Part shown: positions 55,018-64,000 of the stretch, piece by piece
How the letters are laid out: every line of letters starts with the position of its first letter
How positions within the stretch are numbered: position 1 is the first letter of the stretch
DNA from: Flavobacterium aquicola
Lineage (GTDB): Bacteria; Bacteroidota; Bacteroidia; Flavobacteriales; Flavobacteriaceae
Length of the DNA stretch: 64,000 nucleotides
NCBI RefSeq assembly: GCF_003385115.1
Contig: NZ_QUNI01000001.1
Location: 310,001 to 374,000 of the forward strand
Direction: 5' to 3'
Translations under genes and position numbers: made by a program
The notes under the pieces: model-generated
Database searches by the model: none
Told to the model about the DNA's origin: nothing
The model's input: the letters and a program-made list of their open reading frames with translations, nothing else

Positions 55018-55404
55018 TTACGAAAGTGATTCCAACATTTCCAGCTTCAATGGCTTTGTAAGATAATTTTTCACTACTGAATACTGCAGCGCTCGGTCAA
55101 TATCGTTCTGATCGCTTGAAGAAGTTAGCATCACGACAGAACAATGATTTCCAGCAACCAAAGGAAATTTAATCAATTCATCCAGAAAACCAAAACCATT
55201 CATAATCGGCATTGATATATCAAGAAAAATCATATCTGGAAATTCTTCACTATTATCTTTTATTGTTTCTAAAAACTCCAAAGCTTTGACAGCTGAATTT
55301 TTAATTGATATTTTCTCAGCTATTTTGCTCTTTTTGACAATATGATTTGTTACATAATTGTCGATATCATTATCATCTACAAGCAATACATGTTTCTTTA
55401 TCAT
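55018..55404 (-). CDS. Single-domain response regulator
   Basis: Receiver domain only, 128 residues: acidic pair Asp10-Asp11, phospho-acceptor Asp62 (MIFLDISMP), the Thr/Ser switch in VVMLTSSSD and the Lys in LTKPL. There is no output domain, so it signals by protein contact, or feeds back on the kinase. It lies 5 bp downstream of the kinase gene and is certainly its partner. Confidence 0.92.
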   Translation of the reverse strand: MIKKHVLLVDDNDIDNYVTNHIVKKSKIAEKISIKNSAVKALEFLETIKDNSEEFPDMIFLDISMPIMNGFGFLDELIKFPLVAGNHCSVVMLTSSSDQNDIDRALQYSVVKNYLTKPLKLEMLESLS

Positions 55405-55409
55405 GAGTT

Positions 55410-58400
55410 CTATTTATTATTTTCATTGATTTCGGCACTGCTTGGAGGAACCATTTTATAATTATTAATTTGATTAGGAATTTCAATAGTGAAACTGGTT
55501 CCCTTTCCTAATTTAGATTCTACACTAATATTGCCTTCTAGTTTATCAAGAGTTTCTTTGACAATATATAAACCAAGACCTGATCCAGTAGAAAGCATAG
55601 TTGCCCTATAAAACATGCTAAATACTTTTTCTATATCTTTTTCAGCTATTCCTATTCCATTATCTTCAAGCCTGATTATTGCACGTTCGGAATTATTAGT
55701 AAATATAATTTTCACATGTGATTCTTCCTTAGTCTCATCCCTATATTTAAAAGCATTAGAAAGTAAATTATTTAAAATAATACTTAATCTTTTAAAATCG
55801 GATACAAACACCGATTCTGAGTTTATTTCTATCTGGACTTTTAGTTTTTCTACCCCGTTAATAAACTTGTATTTTTCTTTAATTTTGTCCAGTAATTCTT
55901 GAAAATCAATTTCATCCTTATCCAATTCCATTCTTGAATTTCTTGAATAGCTCAAAATATCTTCAATAAAACTATCAAGTTTAAACACACTGCTATTCAG
56001 CATTGATAAGCATTCCAAAAGCTCAGTATTATTGGCATCCACATAATCCTTTGTTATAGAAAGTAATCCTAAAATCGATTTAAGAGGAGCCCGTAAATCA
56101 TGTGAAGCACTATAAACAAAACGATCCAGCTCAGAATTTGCTTTTTTCAGTTCAGCATTGTTCTGAATAAGCTCCTGCTCTATTTCTTTACGATCAGTAA
56201 TATTACGCATAATTTTGGATGCTCCTACAACATTACCCAAAACATCTCTGACAGGCGAAATAGTCAGCGAAACATCTATTAAATCTCCATTTTTCTTGAC
56301 TCTTCTAGTTTCAAAGTGCTCTACAGAATGCCCAGATTTAATCGTATTGAGAATTTTGACTTCTTCATCTCTACATCCTAAAGGAACTAGTATTCCAATA
56401 TTTTTGCCAATCATTTCATCTGCGGTATATCCCAAAATCCGTTCAGCACCCACATTCCATGAAGTAACGATACCATTTATATTTTTACTAATAATTGCAT
56501 CATCCGAAGAATTGACAATTGAAGCCATTAAAGCCTGCTGTTCTTCCAGCTTTTTTCTATTGGTTATATCCCTATAATTTATTACATATGAGCCTTCATT
56601 GTTTTTGCCCAGTAAATTAACTATTGTTCCTTCGATCCAAATAGCCTTTCCTTTCTTGTTTATAGTACGAAGTTGTTTTTGCATAGAAACGCCGGGTGAA
56701 CTAAAAGAATTTTCAAAAAAATTTCGGTCTTTTTCAAGATCCTCAGGATGGATAAAATCAAAAATCAATTTTGAATTTACTTCTTCAGAACTGTAACCCG
56801 AAATTCTTTCTGCTGATGGACTTAAATATTCTATCTTGAAATTTTTATTAACTAAAAGAATAGCATCACTTATATTTTCTGTTACCACACGATATTTTTC
56901 CTCACTTTGCAATAATTTCTGCTCCGCTTCTTTACGCGTAGAAATATCAGTGCTAAAAACCAAAACATGTGTTACTACGTCATTAAAAACAATTGGCACC
57001 AGTCTGGTACAGCTCCAATACCCCTTACTTATTTCATATTCGAACTCCTGTTCTTTTCCTGTCTCAAAGCTTTTTTCTAACTTTTCTCTAACAAACGACT
57101 GACTGCTCTCTGGCAAAATCGAAACACAGTCCCTGCCAATTAACTCATCAACAGCAAAATTTAGAAATGTATCCCTATTTATAGACTCGATTTTAAGCTG
57201 TTTATTCACATAAATAATAGTATCTGGAGAGTTTTCAAATTGCTGCTTAAACATTTCTACAGCATGCTTTCTTTCGGTTATAATATCAACAAACATTATT
57301 ATCCCGCCAATTTCTTCTGAAGCTAGTTTCCAAGGATGTATTTCCCAGCGAATCCATTCTACATTACCATCTGGTCTTATAAAAAAGTCTTCTTCCCTTT
57401 GTTCAATATTGCCTTTTAGACAGCTCTGGTGAATATCTTTCCATTCTTGAGAAAGTCCGGGAAAAATATCATAATGTTTTTTACCAATAATATCCTGTCC
57501 TAAAAGATTATAATCTACCATCCAGCTGCGGCTTCTGGAAATATACCTCATATCATTATCAAACATAGCAAGAGAAGCGGGGCTGTTTTCAATAAATAAT
57601 CTTAATTTTTCTTTATTTTCAACGAGTTCATTTTCAATCTTTTTCCGTTCAGAAACATCACGAACAATAGAAAGGTAACTAACATCATCTAATTGTTTTC
57701 TATTGATTTCGACCTCTACGAAACTGCCGTCTTTCCGTTGAAGTCTGGTTTCGGTTAAATAATTTTTCCCATCCTTAATTAAATCCCATCGTGCAGAAAA
57801 ATAATCTGAACTATCCCTTGGATACATATCCAGAAAATTAATATTCAGCAGTTCTTCCCTTGAATATCCCAACAGCTGGCAGGTAGCCGAATTTACCTCT
57901 ATAATATTTTTATTTTGTGCTATTACAAAAATAGCGTCTCCTGCATGTTCAACTAATGAATGGTATTTCTCTTCACTTTGCCTTAATTTATCTTCAGCCT
58001 TAATCTGTTCCGAAACATCACGTGCGATAGATAAAACAGCCTTTTTATTATTGTAGTCAATTTTATATGAAGTGACCTCCAAAAACATTACTTCCCTGTT
58101 TTTCTTTAAATATTTTGCCCTTGTCTCAAATACAGCCTCATCGCTGTTCAGCAGTAATATTGCTAAATCTTTGGACTTTTGATAATTTTCTTCATACCGA
58201 TTATCGAGAATACTCATGTTTTCCCATTCTGACTCACTATAACCATGGCTTTTCAAAATGGTATTATTTACTTCTAATACTTTTAAGGTTTCAAAATCCC
58301 AAATGATAATATGAGCAGGGTTATTATCAAATAAATACCGGTATTTCTCCTCCGATTCTTTTATAATAGCTTCGGCGCTTTTCTTTTCGGTAACATCTCG

Positions 58401-58937
58401 GATTATAGCAAAGGATCCATTATCTTTTATTAACCAATTGGTTATTTCAGCATCAATTAATGCTCCGTCTTTTCTTTTAACTTTTCTGTAAATTAATCTC
58501 GATTTAGTCTGGTCGCAGAATTCAGCACTTTCTAACGCATCTGCTTCGCCTTGAAAAATTAGTTCTATAAATTCCTTCTGCAGTAATTCTTCTCTTGAGT
58601 ATCCAAATAAATTACAAGCGCAGTCATTTAAGTCTACTATCTTATTTTTATTATTTAAAATGAGAATAGCATCTCCAGCGTAAGCTATAAAGTCATGATA
58701 ATACTGTTCTGCTGTTTCTAATTTTTCATCCTTATAACTCAGCCTCTGAATCCACAATTTTTTTTTAATCAGAAAATAAAAAAGAAGCGCTGAAAAAACA
58801 AAAATTGTGATCATTAAAAATAGAATATTCTGCTTTGAAGTATCATAAACGGTAATAGCAGTGATTCCAGCTATTAATACAGCCAGCACAAAGATTAGCA
58901 ATGAAAATTCTATAGATACTTTTATCTTATTTATCAT
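55410..58937 (-). CDS. Membrane histidine kinase with seven PAS domains
   Basis: Sensor kinase of 1175 residues. Two N-terminal transmembrane helices (about 10-57) with almost no periplasmic loop, then seven PAS domains in tandem (starting about 75, 195, 320, 440, 560, 685 and 810), several with PAC ends such as IVRDVSERKKIENEL. Then HisKA with FVYSASHDLRAPLKS (phospho-His) and the ATPase with NNLLSNAFKYRD, LEDNGIGI and GSGLGLYIVKE. Signals are probably sensed in the cytoplasm; no haem or flavin ligand could be proven from the sequence. Coupled to the receiver gene downstream. Confidence 0.92.
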   Translation of the reverse strand: MINKIKVSIEFSLLIFVLAVLIAGITAITVYDTSKQNILFLMITIFVFSALLFYFLIKKKLWIQRLSYKDEKLETAEQYYHDFIAYAGDAILILNNKNKIVDLNDCACNLFGYSREELLQKEFIELIFQGEADALESAEFCDQTKSRLIYRKVKRKDGALIDAEITNWLIKDNGSFAIIRDVTEKKSAEAIIKESEEKYRYLFDNNPAHIIIWDFETLKVLEVNNTILKSHGYSESEWENMSILDNRYEENYQKSKDLAILLLNSDEAVFETRAKYLKKNREVMFLEVTSYKIDYNNKKAVLSIARDVSEQIKAEDKLRQSEEKYHSLVEHAGDAIFVIAQNKNIIEVNSATCQLLGYSREELLNINFLDMYPRDSSDYFSARWDLIKDGKNYLTETRLQRKDGSFVEVEINRKQLDDVSYLSIVRDVSERKKIENELVENKEKLRLFIENSPASLAMFDNDMRYISRSRSWMVDYNLLGQDIIGKKHYDIFPGLSQEWKDIHQSCLKGNIEQREEDFFIRPDGNVEWIRWEIHPWKLASEEIGGIIMFVDIITERKHAVEMFKQQFENSPDTIIYVNKQLKIESINRDTFLNFAVDELIGRDCVSILPESSQSFVREKLEKSFETGKEQEFEYEISKGYWSCTRLVPIVFNDVVTHVLVFSTDISTRKEAEQKLLQSEEKYRVVTENISDAILLVNKNFKIEYLSPSAERISGYSSEEVNSKLIFDFIHPEDLEKDRNFFENSFSSPGVSMQKQLRTINKKGKAIWIEGTIVNLLGKNNEGSYVINYRDITNRKKLEEQQALMASIVNSSDDAIISKNINGIVTSWNVGAERILGYTADEMIGKNIGILVPLGCRDEEVKILNTIKSGHSVEHFETRRVKKNGDLIDVSLTISPVRDVLGNVVGASKIMRNITDRKEIEQELIQNNAELKKANSELDRFVYSASHDLRAPLKSILGLLSITKDYVDANNTELLECLSMLNSSVFKLDSFIEDILSYSRNSRMELDKDEIDFQELLDKIKEKYKFINGVEKLKVQIEINSESVFVSDFKRLSIILNNLLSNAFKYRDETKEESHVKIIFTNNSERAIIRLEDNGIGIAEKDIEKVFSMFYRATMLSTGSGLGLYIVKETLDKLEGNISVESKLGKGTSFTIEIPNQINNYKMVPPSSAEINENNK

Positions 58938-59339
58938 AATAATGCATTAATTATTCTTTTAGGCTTTATGCAAACCTATTAGAAACGTATTCTAAACCAA
59001 GAACTCAAAAAAACATACTCACAGCTTAAAACACAAATTTAACCGATAAAATACATTGTTTTAAAAATAAAATATTTAAAAACTTACAAAATATTTCATT
59101 TAAACGACATAACGATTCTATTCTCTTTTTTAAATAAAAATTGAATAGCTTAAAAGATAGGTTCAACTAAATTAATTAAACAGCACCGACAAAAACAATG
59201 CTATAAAAACAGAATTACATTGTATTTTTTTTTTAAATATAGCTCTTTAATACTGCAACGCTTTAAAGAATCTTAACAGCATTTTGACAATACTGAACAG
59301 AGGCAAGATCTAAAAAGAAAAGGGTAAGTTTGTCTTATT
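58938..59339. other. 402-bp intergenic region between the kinase and FMN reductase genes
   Basis: Holds the kinase promoter at its left edge; the rest is AT-rich without a recognisable gene, RNA or strong hairpin. Confidence 0.5.
58971..59000 (-). promoter_or_regulatory. Promoter of the histidine kinase operon
   Basis: On the minus strand TTG (58998-59000), exactly 19 bases, TAGGTTTG (58971-58978), a full match to the Bacteroidota consensus, about 33 bp before the start codon. Confidence 0.65.
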
Positions 59340-59861
59340 TTAAATATTCTTAATAATTTCTTTTAACTGATTGTTTAGCTCTTCATTTGAAATTTTTCCT
59401 CTTTCAACATCAAAATTATCATTGAAGCTCGGTAAAGAAAAAACAGCTTTAATTTCAGCATTAAACCTTGGGAAATTATTTTTTGCAATTTCAAGCACGC
59501 TTGCTCCGCCTCTTGCACCCGGTGAAGTAGCCATTAACAGCATAGGTTTTTCCTGGAATATTTTTGCATTTATTCGCGAACACCAATCGATAGTGTTTTT
59601 AAAAGCGGCACTGTAATTGCCATTATTTTCAGCAAGTGAAACCACCAAAAAATCAGCCGTGGCAATTTTATCTAAAAATGCTTTCGCTAATGTATGCTGC
59701 CCAAGAACAGTTTCTTTATCTACACTAAATAATGGCATTTCATAATCATTTAAATCCAAAACCTCAACTTGAGCATTTTCGAATAAACTGGATGCATAAG
59801 CTGCCAGTTTTTTATTAATAGAATTTTTACTTGGACTTCCGGCAAAGGCGATGATTTTCAT
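59340..59861 (-). CDS. NAD(P)H-dependent FMN reductase/oxidoreductase
   Basis: Flavodoxin-like protein of 173 residues, of the NADPH-dependent FMN reductase family. FMN phosphate loop AGSPSKNSINKKLA (about 6-19) and the second binding segment SLAENNGNYSAAFKNTIDW. Such enzymes reduce flavins, quinones, azo dyes or chromate; the natural substrate is not evident. Single gene with long gaps on both sides. Confidence 0.85.
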   Translation of the reverse strand: MKIIAFAGSPSKNSINKKLAAYASSLFENAQVEVLDLNDYEMPLFSVDKETVLGQHTLAKAFLDKIATADFLVVSLAENNGNYSAAFKNTIDWCSRINAKIFQEKPMLLMATSPGARGGASVLEIAKNNFPRFNAEIKAVFSLPSFNDNFDVERGKISNEELNNQLKEIIKNI

Positions 59862-60342
59862 AGCAATTTAAATTTTATTGTTAGTGACCTTTCGGTATAA
59901 TTAATGATTTTATTTTTATATTATTATTTGTGCGCTAAAATATTTTCTTTTTTACTAAAACGTTTTACTATATTTACCATCTCCAATTTTATTTTAAAAT
60001 CAATTGGTCAAGAAAAAATGTCTTTAAAAAAAATAATAGCACCCAACGGGTTAAAAGTACTAAAAATGAACTAAAACAAATCAAGATTTGCCTCAGATAT
60101 TAGCAGATTAATTTTATTTTCAGAGAAGTGCAGCGAATTCATTTGAAAGTAAAAGACAGATTAAGTTTTAAAAAAAATATTTTTCGGAGATAAAACAAAT
60201 AATTTAAACATCACTATTATAAAGAAGAGGCGGTTAGGATTTAAAGCACCTCAAAAAAAAGTAAAATATTTTCATACCTAATTAAAAAAGCGGTCCCGAA
60301 ATAAAAAAATAATAATTTATAAATAACCATTTTACACATATT
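59862..60342. other. 481-bp intergenic region upstream of the GH76 gene
   Basis: Divergent spacer between the FMN reductase and GH76 genes. It is AT-rich, with no gene, RNA or clear hairpin. No copy of the pectin operator is present, so the GH76 pair is probably not part of that regulon. Confidence 0.5.
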
Positions 60343-61482
60343 ATGAATCGAAGAAAAGGAAGTTTAGTACTTATTGCATTAATTGTAATATTTTCAAGTT
60401 TTACATTGGTAAAAAAAACCAACGCTGAAAACAATTATTATAAAAATGAAATGCAGCATCTGCATACTGCTATTGAGCATCATTTCCACGATGCCGTTTC
60501 AGGTTATTACTTTGTGGACTTAGATCCAGCAAAAAGAGAAACAAAATTCGGGCATAAGCGCGAATATAGCTGGCTGTGGGCACTTTGTGCCATGTTTGAA
60601 GCTACAAACGAAATTGAAAAAGTGGATAAAAATGCACATTTAGTTGCTGGCATTTTCAAAAGCATGCAATATTATTACGACCCGGCTCCTCCAAAACCAG
60701 GATATGGTGAGTATATTGTAAAACTGAGTAAAGGACAAAGGTATTTCGATGACAATCAATGGATTGGAATTACAGGTTTGGATATTTATGAGCGAACTGG
60801 AAATAAAAAATATTTTGAATTAGGAAAATCAATGTACGATTTTATGATGACAGCTTCCGATACAACACTTGGAGGCGGGCTTTACTGGCGGGAAAATGAT
60901 TTTGAAACAAAAAACACCTGCTCAAATGGACCTGGTGTACTTGTTGCGCTTAAACTATATAAAGCAACCAAAGAAAAGAAATATCTCGATACTGCGCTAA
61001 AGATATACGACTGGACAAATAAAAGACTGCAAACACCCGAAGGATTATTTTACGACAATATTAAAATCAAAGATCAAAGTATTGGCAAAGCAATATTTTC
61101 ATATAATACAGGGACTATGCTTCAATCGAATGTTTATTTATATGAAATAACAGGGGAGAAAAAGTATCTTGAAAGAGCTAATAAAATAGCAGACAATTCT
61201 TTGGAGTATTTTTATGGAAGTGGAAAATTCAGAGATGGATATTGGTTTAATGCTGTTTTATTGAGAGGATATCAACAGCTTTTAAATCATAATAAGGATA
61301 TGAAATACGTTTTGGGATTTAAAAAGTGTTTAGATAATGCTTTGAAAGAAAACAAAAATGATAAAGGCCTATTTGCTGCAAAAGATGGTATATATAATTT
61401 AGTAGAGCACGGAGGAATGCTCGAAATATTAGCACGATTTGCTCATCTGGAAGATCGATATGATTTAGGAATTTCGAAATAG
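60343..61482 (+). CDS. GH76-type alpha-1,6-mannanase-like glycoside hydrolase
   Basis: Secreted (alpha/alpha)6-barrel protein of 379 residues; signal peptide about 1-29. The paired aspartates typical of GH76 catalysis appear in YFDDNQWIGITGLDIYE, followed by GGGLYWREND and FSYNTGTMLQSNVYLYEITG, all family-like. GH76 enzymes cut alpha-1,6-mannan. Here it stands alone with an epimerase instead of a mannan-utilisation locus, so the substrate is uncertain. The next gene follows 18 bp later. Confidence 0.8.
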   Translation: MNRRKGSLVLIALIVIFSSFTLVKKTNAENNYYKNEMQHLHTAIEHHFHDAVSGYYFVDLDPAKRETKFGHKREYSWLWALCAMFEATNEIEKVDKNAHLVAGIFKSMQYYYDPAPPKPGYGEYIVKLSKGQRYFDDNQWIGITGLDIYERTGNKKYFELGKSMYDFMMTASDTTLGGGLYWRENDFETKNTCSNGPGVLVALKLYKATKEKKYLDTALKIYDWTNKRLQTPEGLFYDNIKIKDQSIGKAIFSYNTGTMLQSNVYLYEITGEKKYLERANKIADNSLEYFYGSGKFRDGYWFNAVLLRGYQQLLNHNKDMKYVLGFKKCLDNALKENKNDKGLFAAKDGIYNLVEHGGMLEILARFAHLEDRYDLGISK

Positions 61483-61500
61483 ATAATTTCAGTAGCACAA

Positions 61501-62658
61501 ATGACAAAAAATACAATTATGACTAAATTGAAATTTACCGCTTACTTATTATTTTTAATTCTTTCCTGTTTATTGGCTGAAGATGCATTTTCTCAAAAGC
61601 AGAATTCGGCAGGAAAACCATTTATCAAAACCGAAAAGATTGGACAAGTTGAAGGACAGGATGTTTTTCAGTACACTTTGCAAAACAAAACAGGAATGCA
61701 GGTTCAGTTAATAACTTATGGAGCTGCAATTACTAATATATTAACACCAGATAAATTTGGAGAAATAAGCAGTGTAGCATTTGGATTCGATTCACTTTCG
61801 GATTATGCTGGTTCGCAAAACCAGTTGCTGGGATCTACTGTTGGGCGCGTTGCTAATAGGATTTCAAATAAAAAATTTATAATCGATGGAAAAGAATACA
61901 ACCTAACATCGGATATTCATGGAGGTGCAAAGGGTTTTGACAAACGCATTTGGAATGCTAAAGAAATATTCCATAAAAATGAAGTTGCTGTTGAAATGAA
62001 GTATTTGAGTAAAGATGGAGAAGAAGGTTTTCCAGGTAATTTATTGGTTACAATAACTTTTACTCTCACCAATAGTAATGATCTGCTTATTGATTATAAA
62101 GCTAACACCGATAAAGCAACACCGATTGTACTTACAAACCACTCTTATTTTAATCTTTCTGGCGGAAAAGATAAAAAAGCACTGAATACAGAACTAATTG
62201 TATATGCAGATAAATATCTTGAATATGGAGATGGCAGTTTGATAACCGGTAAAATCTTAAATGTAAAAGATACTCCTTTTGATTTTACTTCGTCAAAAAC
62301 CATAGGGAAAGATATAGAAAAAGTCCAGCAATATACCAATGGTTATGATGTTACGTTTTCATTGCGAAACCAATCAGGCAAATTGGCTTTAGCAGCAAAA
62401 GCTTACGAGCCTTTAAGCGGTAGAGAATTAGAAGTCTATACTACCGAACCCGGTGTTGTATTTTATTCTGGAAATTGGTTAAGCGAAAAAGTTAAGGGAC
62501 GAAATGGGGTTCCGTATACTAAAAATGGCGCATTCTGTCTTGAAACACAGCATTATCCAAATTCAATAAATACCCCTGCTTTTCCAAATACTATTTTGCG
62601 ACCAGGGAAAACCTTTACTTCTAAAACAATTTATAAATTTCTTGTTCGTAAAGAATAA
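61501..62658 (+). CDS. Aldose 1-epimerase (GalM-like), exported
   Basis: Converts alpha and beta anomers of sugars. 385 residues; hydrophobic N-terminus FTAYLLFLILSCLLAEDAFSQ indicates export and possible lipidation at the cysteine. Family motifs: TYGAAITNILTPDK, GRVANRISNKKF, TNHSYFNLSGG with the catalytic His, and the Glu in CLETQHYPN. A second in-frame ATG at 61519 is an equally good start. Co-transcribed with the GH76 gene; likely periplasmic mutarotation of released sugars. Confidence 0.88.
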   Translation: MTKNTIMTKLKFTAYLLFLILSCLLAEDAFSQKQNSAGKPFIKTEKIGQVEGQDVFQYTLQNKTGMQVQLITYGAAITNILTPDKFGEISSVAFGFDSLSDYAGSQNQLLGSTVGRVANRISNKKFIIDGKEYNLTSDIHGGAKGFDKRIWNAKEIFHKNEVAVEMKYLSKDGEEGFPGNLLVTITFTLTNSNDLLIDYKANTDKATPIVLTNHSYFNLSGGKDKKALNTELIVYADKYLEYGDGSLITGKILNVKDTPFDFTSSKTIGKDIEKVQQYTNGYDVTFSLRNQSGKLALAAKAYEPLSGRELEVYTTEPGVVFYSGNWLSEKVKGRNGVPYTKNGAFCLETQHYPNSINTPAFPNTILRPGKTFTSKTIYKFLVRKE

Positions 62659-62685
62659 AGCTGATTTTTAATCTGGATTAGAAAC

Positions 62686-62720
62686 AAAAAAACCGCAAAA
62701 TTACTTTGCGGTTTTTCTTT
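62686..62720. terminator. Bidirectional terminator between galM-like gene and ychF
   Basis: AAAAACCGCAAA (62688-62699) pairs with TTTGCGGTTTTT (62705-62716); A-rich before and T-rich after. Confidence 0.88.
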
Positions 62721-62748
62721 ATTCTGTTCTCTTTGTTCTATTTTCTGT

Positions 62749-63843
62749 TTATACGTTAAAACGGAAATGCATTACGTCACCATCTTTTACAATATATTCT
62801 TTTCCTTCCACTTTGAATTTACCAGCTTCTTTTGCTTTAGCTTCCGAACCGTATTGTACGTAATCTTCGTATGAAATCACTTCAGCACGGATAAATCCTT
62901 TTTCAAAATCAGTATGGATAACTCCAGCTGCTTGCGGTGCAGTAGCTCCAATATTGATAGTCCAGGCACGAACTTCTTTTACACCAGCTGTGAAATAAGT
63001 CTGCTGTTTCAGTAATTTGTAAGCGGCACGAATTAACACAGATGCTCCTGGCTCAGTCAATCCCATATCTTCTAGAAAAACCTGACGCTCTTCGTAGCTT
63101 TCTAATTCGGTGATATCAGCCTCAGCTCCTACTGAAAGAATAATTACTTCAGCTTCTTCATCTTTTACCAATTCACGAACCTGATCTACATATTTATTTC
63201 CATTTACTGCTGAACTTTCATCAACATTACAAACATATAATACCGGTTTTGCCGTAATTAACTGAAAGCTTTCAAGAAGAACTTCTTCATCGTTGTTTTG
63301 AGGTGTAATAACTCTAGCAGATTTAGCCTGCAATAAGGCCTCTCTGATTCGGTCCAAAAGTGCTTTTTCAGTCTGCGCTTCTTTGTTACCCGTTTTAGCG
63401 GCACGATTTACTTTTTCTAAACGTTTTTCAACAGTTTCTAAGTCTTTCAGCTGTAACTCAATATCGATAGTCTCTTTGTCACGAATTGGGTTCACATTTC
63501 CATCAACGTGAACGATATTATCATTGTCAAAACAGCGCAGAACATGAATAATAGCATTACACTCTCTAATATTGCCAAGAAATTGATTTCCTAAACCTTC
63601 TCCCTTACTTGCTCCTTTTACCAAACCTGCGATATCTACGATATCTACAGTTGCCATTTGAACGCGTTCTGGTTTTACTAGTTCTTCTAATTTATTGATT
63701 CTTGGATCCGGAACGTTTACAACTCCAATATTAGGTTCAATAGTACAAAACGGAAAGTTTGCACTCTGCGCTTTTGCATTCGATAAACAATTGAATAATG
63801 TTGATTTTCCAACATTTGGTAATCCTACAATTCCTGCTTTCAT
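62749..63843 (-). CDS. ychF: Redox-regulated ATPase YchF (OLA1 family)
   Basis: Obg-related P-loop protein of 364 residues that prefers ATP over GTP and binds ribosomes. P-loop GLPNVGKST (7-15), switch motif DIAGLVKGASKGEGLG, the altered NKxD motif CNVDES, and a C-terminal TGS domain ending GDVMHFRFNV. Standard length. Single gene; a -7 box is found upstream. Confidence 0.96.
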   Translation of the reverse strand: MKAGIVGLPNVGKSTLFNCLSNAKAQSANFPFCTIEPNIGVVNVPDPRINKLEELVKPERVQMATVDIVDIAGLVKGASKGEGLGNQFLGNIRECNAIIHVLRCFDNDNIVHVDGNVNPIRDKETIDIELQLKDLETVEKRLEKVNRAAKTGNKEAQTEKALLDRIREALLQAKSARVITPQNNDEEVLLESFQLITAKPVLYVCNVDESSAVNGNKYVDQVRELVKDEEAEVIILSVGAEADITELESYEERQVFLEDMGLTEPGASVLIRAAYKLLKQQTYFTAGVKEVRAWTINIGATAPQAAGVIHTDFEKGFIRAEVISYEDYVQYGSEAKAKEAGKFKVEGKEYIVKDGDVMHFRFNV

Positions 63844-63910
63844 AACATATATGTTTACAAGTAACCCTAATAAATTGTCACTCGTTTTAGTAATTCCTTT
63901 TTAAAGTTTG

Positions 63911-63918
63911 CAAATATA
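63911..63918 (-). promoter_or_regulatory. Candidate -7 box of ychF
   Basis: On the minus strand TATATTTG, a full TAnnTTTG match, about 67 bp before the start codon; no clear TTG at the proper distance. Confidence 0.4.
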
Positions 63919-64000
63919 AGATTTAAAAATGCTTGTTAAACATTTTTTTTGAGATTAATACTTTTGCAAAGATTAAGTTTATTTTCTTTAGATAGGGAAG

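Overview
This low-GC window is chromosomal DNA from a Flavobacterium-like member of Bacteroidota. The evidence is a SusC/SusD polysaccharide-utilisation locus, TonB receptors of Bacteroidota type, families known mostly from Flavobacteriia (DUF6452, DUF6048, DUF6095), and promoters of the form TTG-N19-TAnnTTTG instead of sigma70 boxes. I see no tRNA, rRNA, CRISPR array, phage or transposase gene.

Layout. 1-2.6 kb holds the end of rlmD and two envelope-type genes. 3.5-6.2 kb is a compact cassette of patatin phospholipase, lipoprotein, small helical protein and leaderless GH19-type peptidoglycan hydrolase. 6.2-22.5 kb is mostly housekeeping and accessory genes: RNA methyltransferase, ZIP transporter, TonB receptor with a membrane-bound AraC regulator, OsmC, cation/H+ antiporter, murQ, pentapeptide protein, DUF1016 nuclease, DUF1572 protein, TerC, NrtS-like protein, and a CNMP/CBS/DUF294 protein with an exonuclease.

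22.8-50 kb is one pectin system. A hexuronate MFS transporter and kduI-kduD-uxaC-kdgK-kdgA-uxaB-uxaA carry both unsaturated uronate and galacturonate to 2-keto-3-deoxygluconate and on to pyruvate and glyceraldehyde-3-phosphate. A LacI-family gene runs the other way. A second block encodes extracytoplasmic pectin breakdown and uptake: two GH28, SusC/SusD, an esterase, two DUF4861, GH105, GH43, CE8 pectin methylesterase and CE12 acetylesterase. A 14-bp palindrome with the consensus TGYAATCGATTACA directly follows the -7 box of all three pectin promoters, and a variant lies in front of the lacI gene. This makes the LacI protein the probable local regulator of the whole set.

50-64 kb returns to core genes: parC, parE, a seven-PAS histidine kinase with a single-domain response regulator, an FMN reductase, a GH76/aldose-1-epimerase pair and ychF.

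Two non-coding patterns cut across the genes. First, at several places the intergenic DNA is a hairpin built from many copies of a short word, with a different word at each site. Second, two intergenic elements (about 18.2 kb and 31.1 kb) share conserved flanks around unrelated long hairpins and look like copies of one structured RNA or repeat family.
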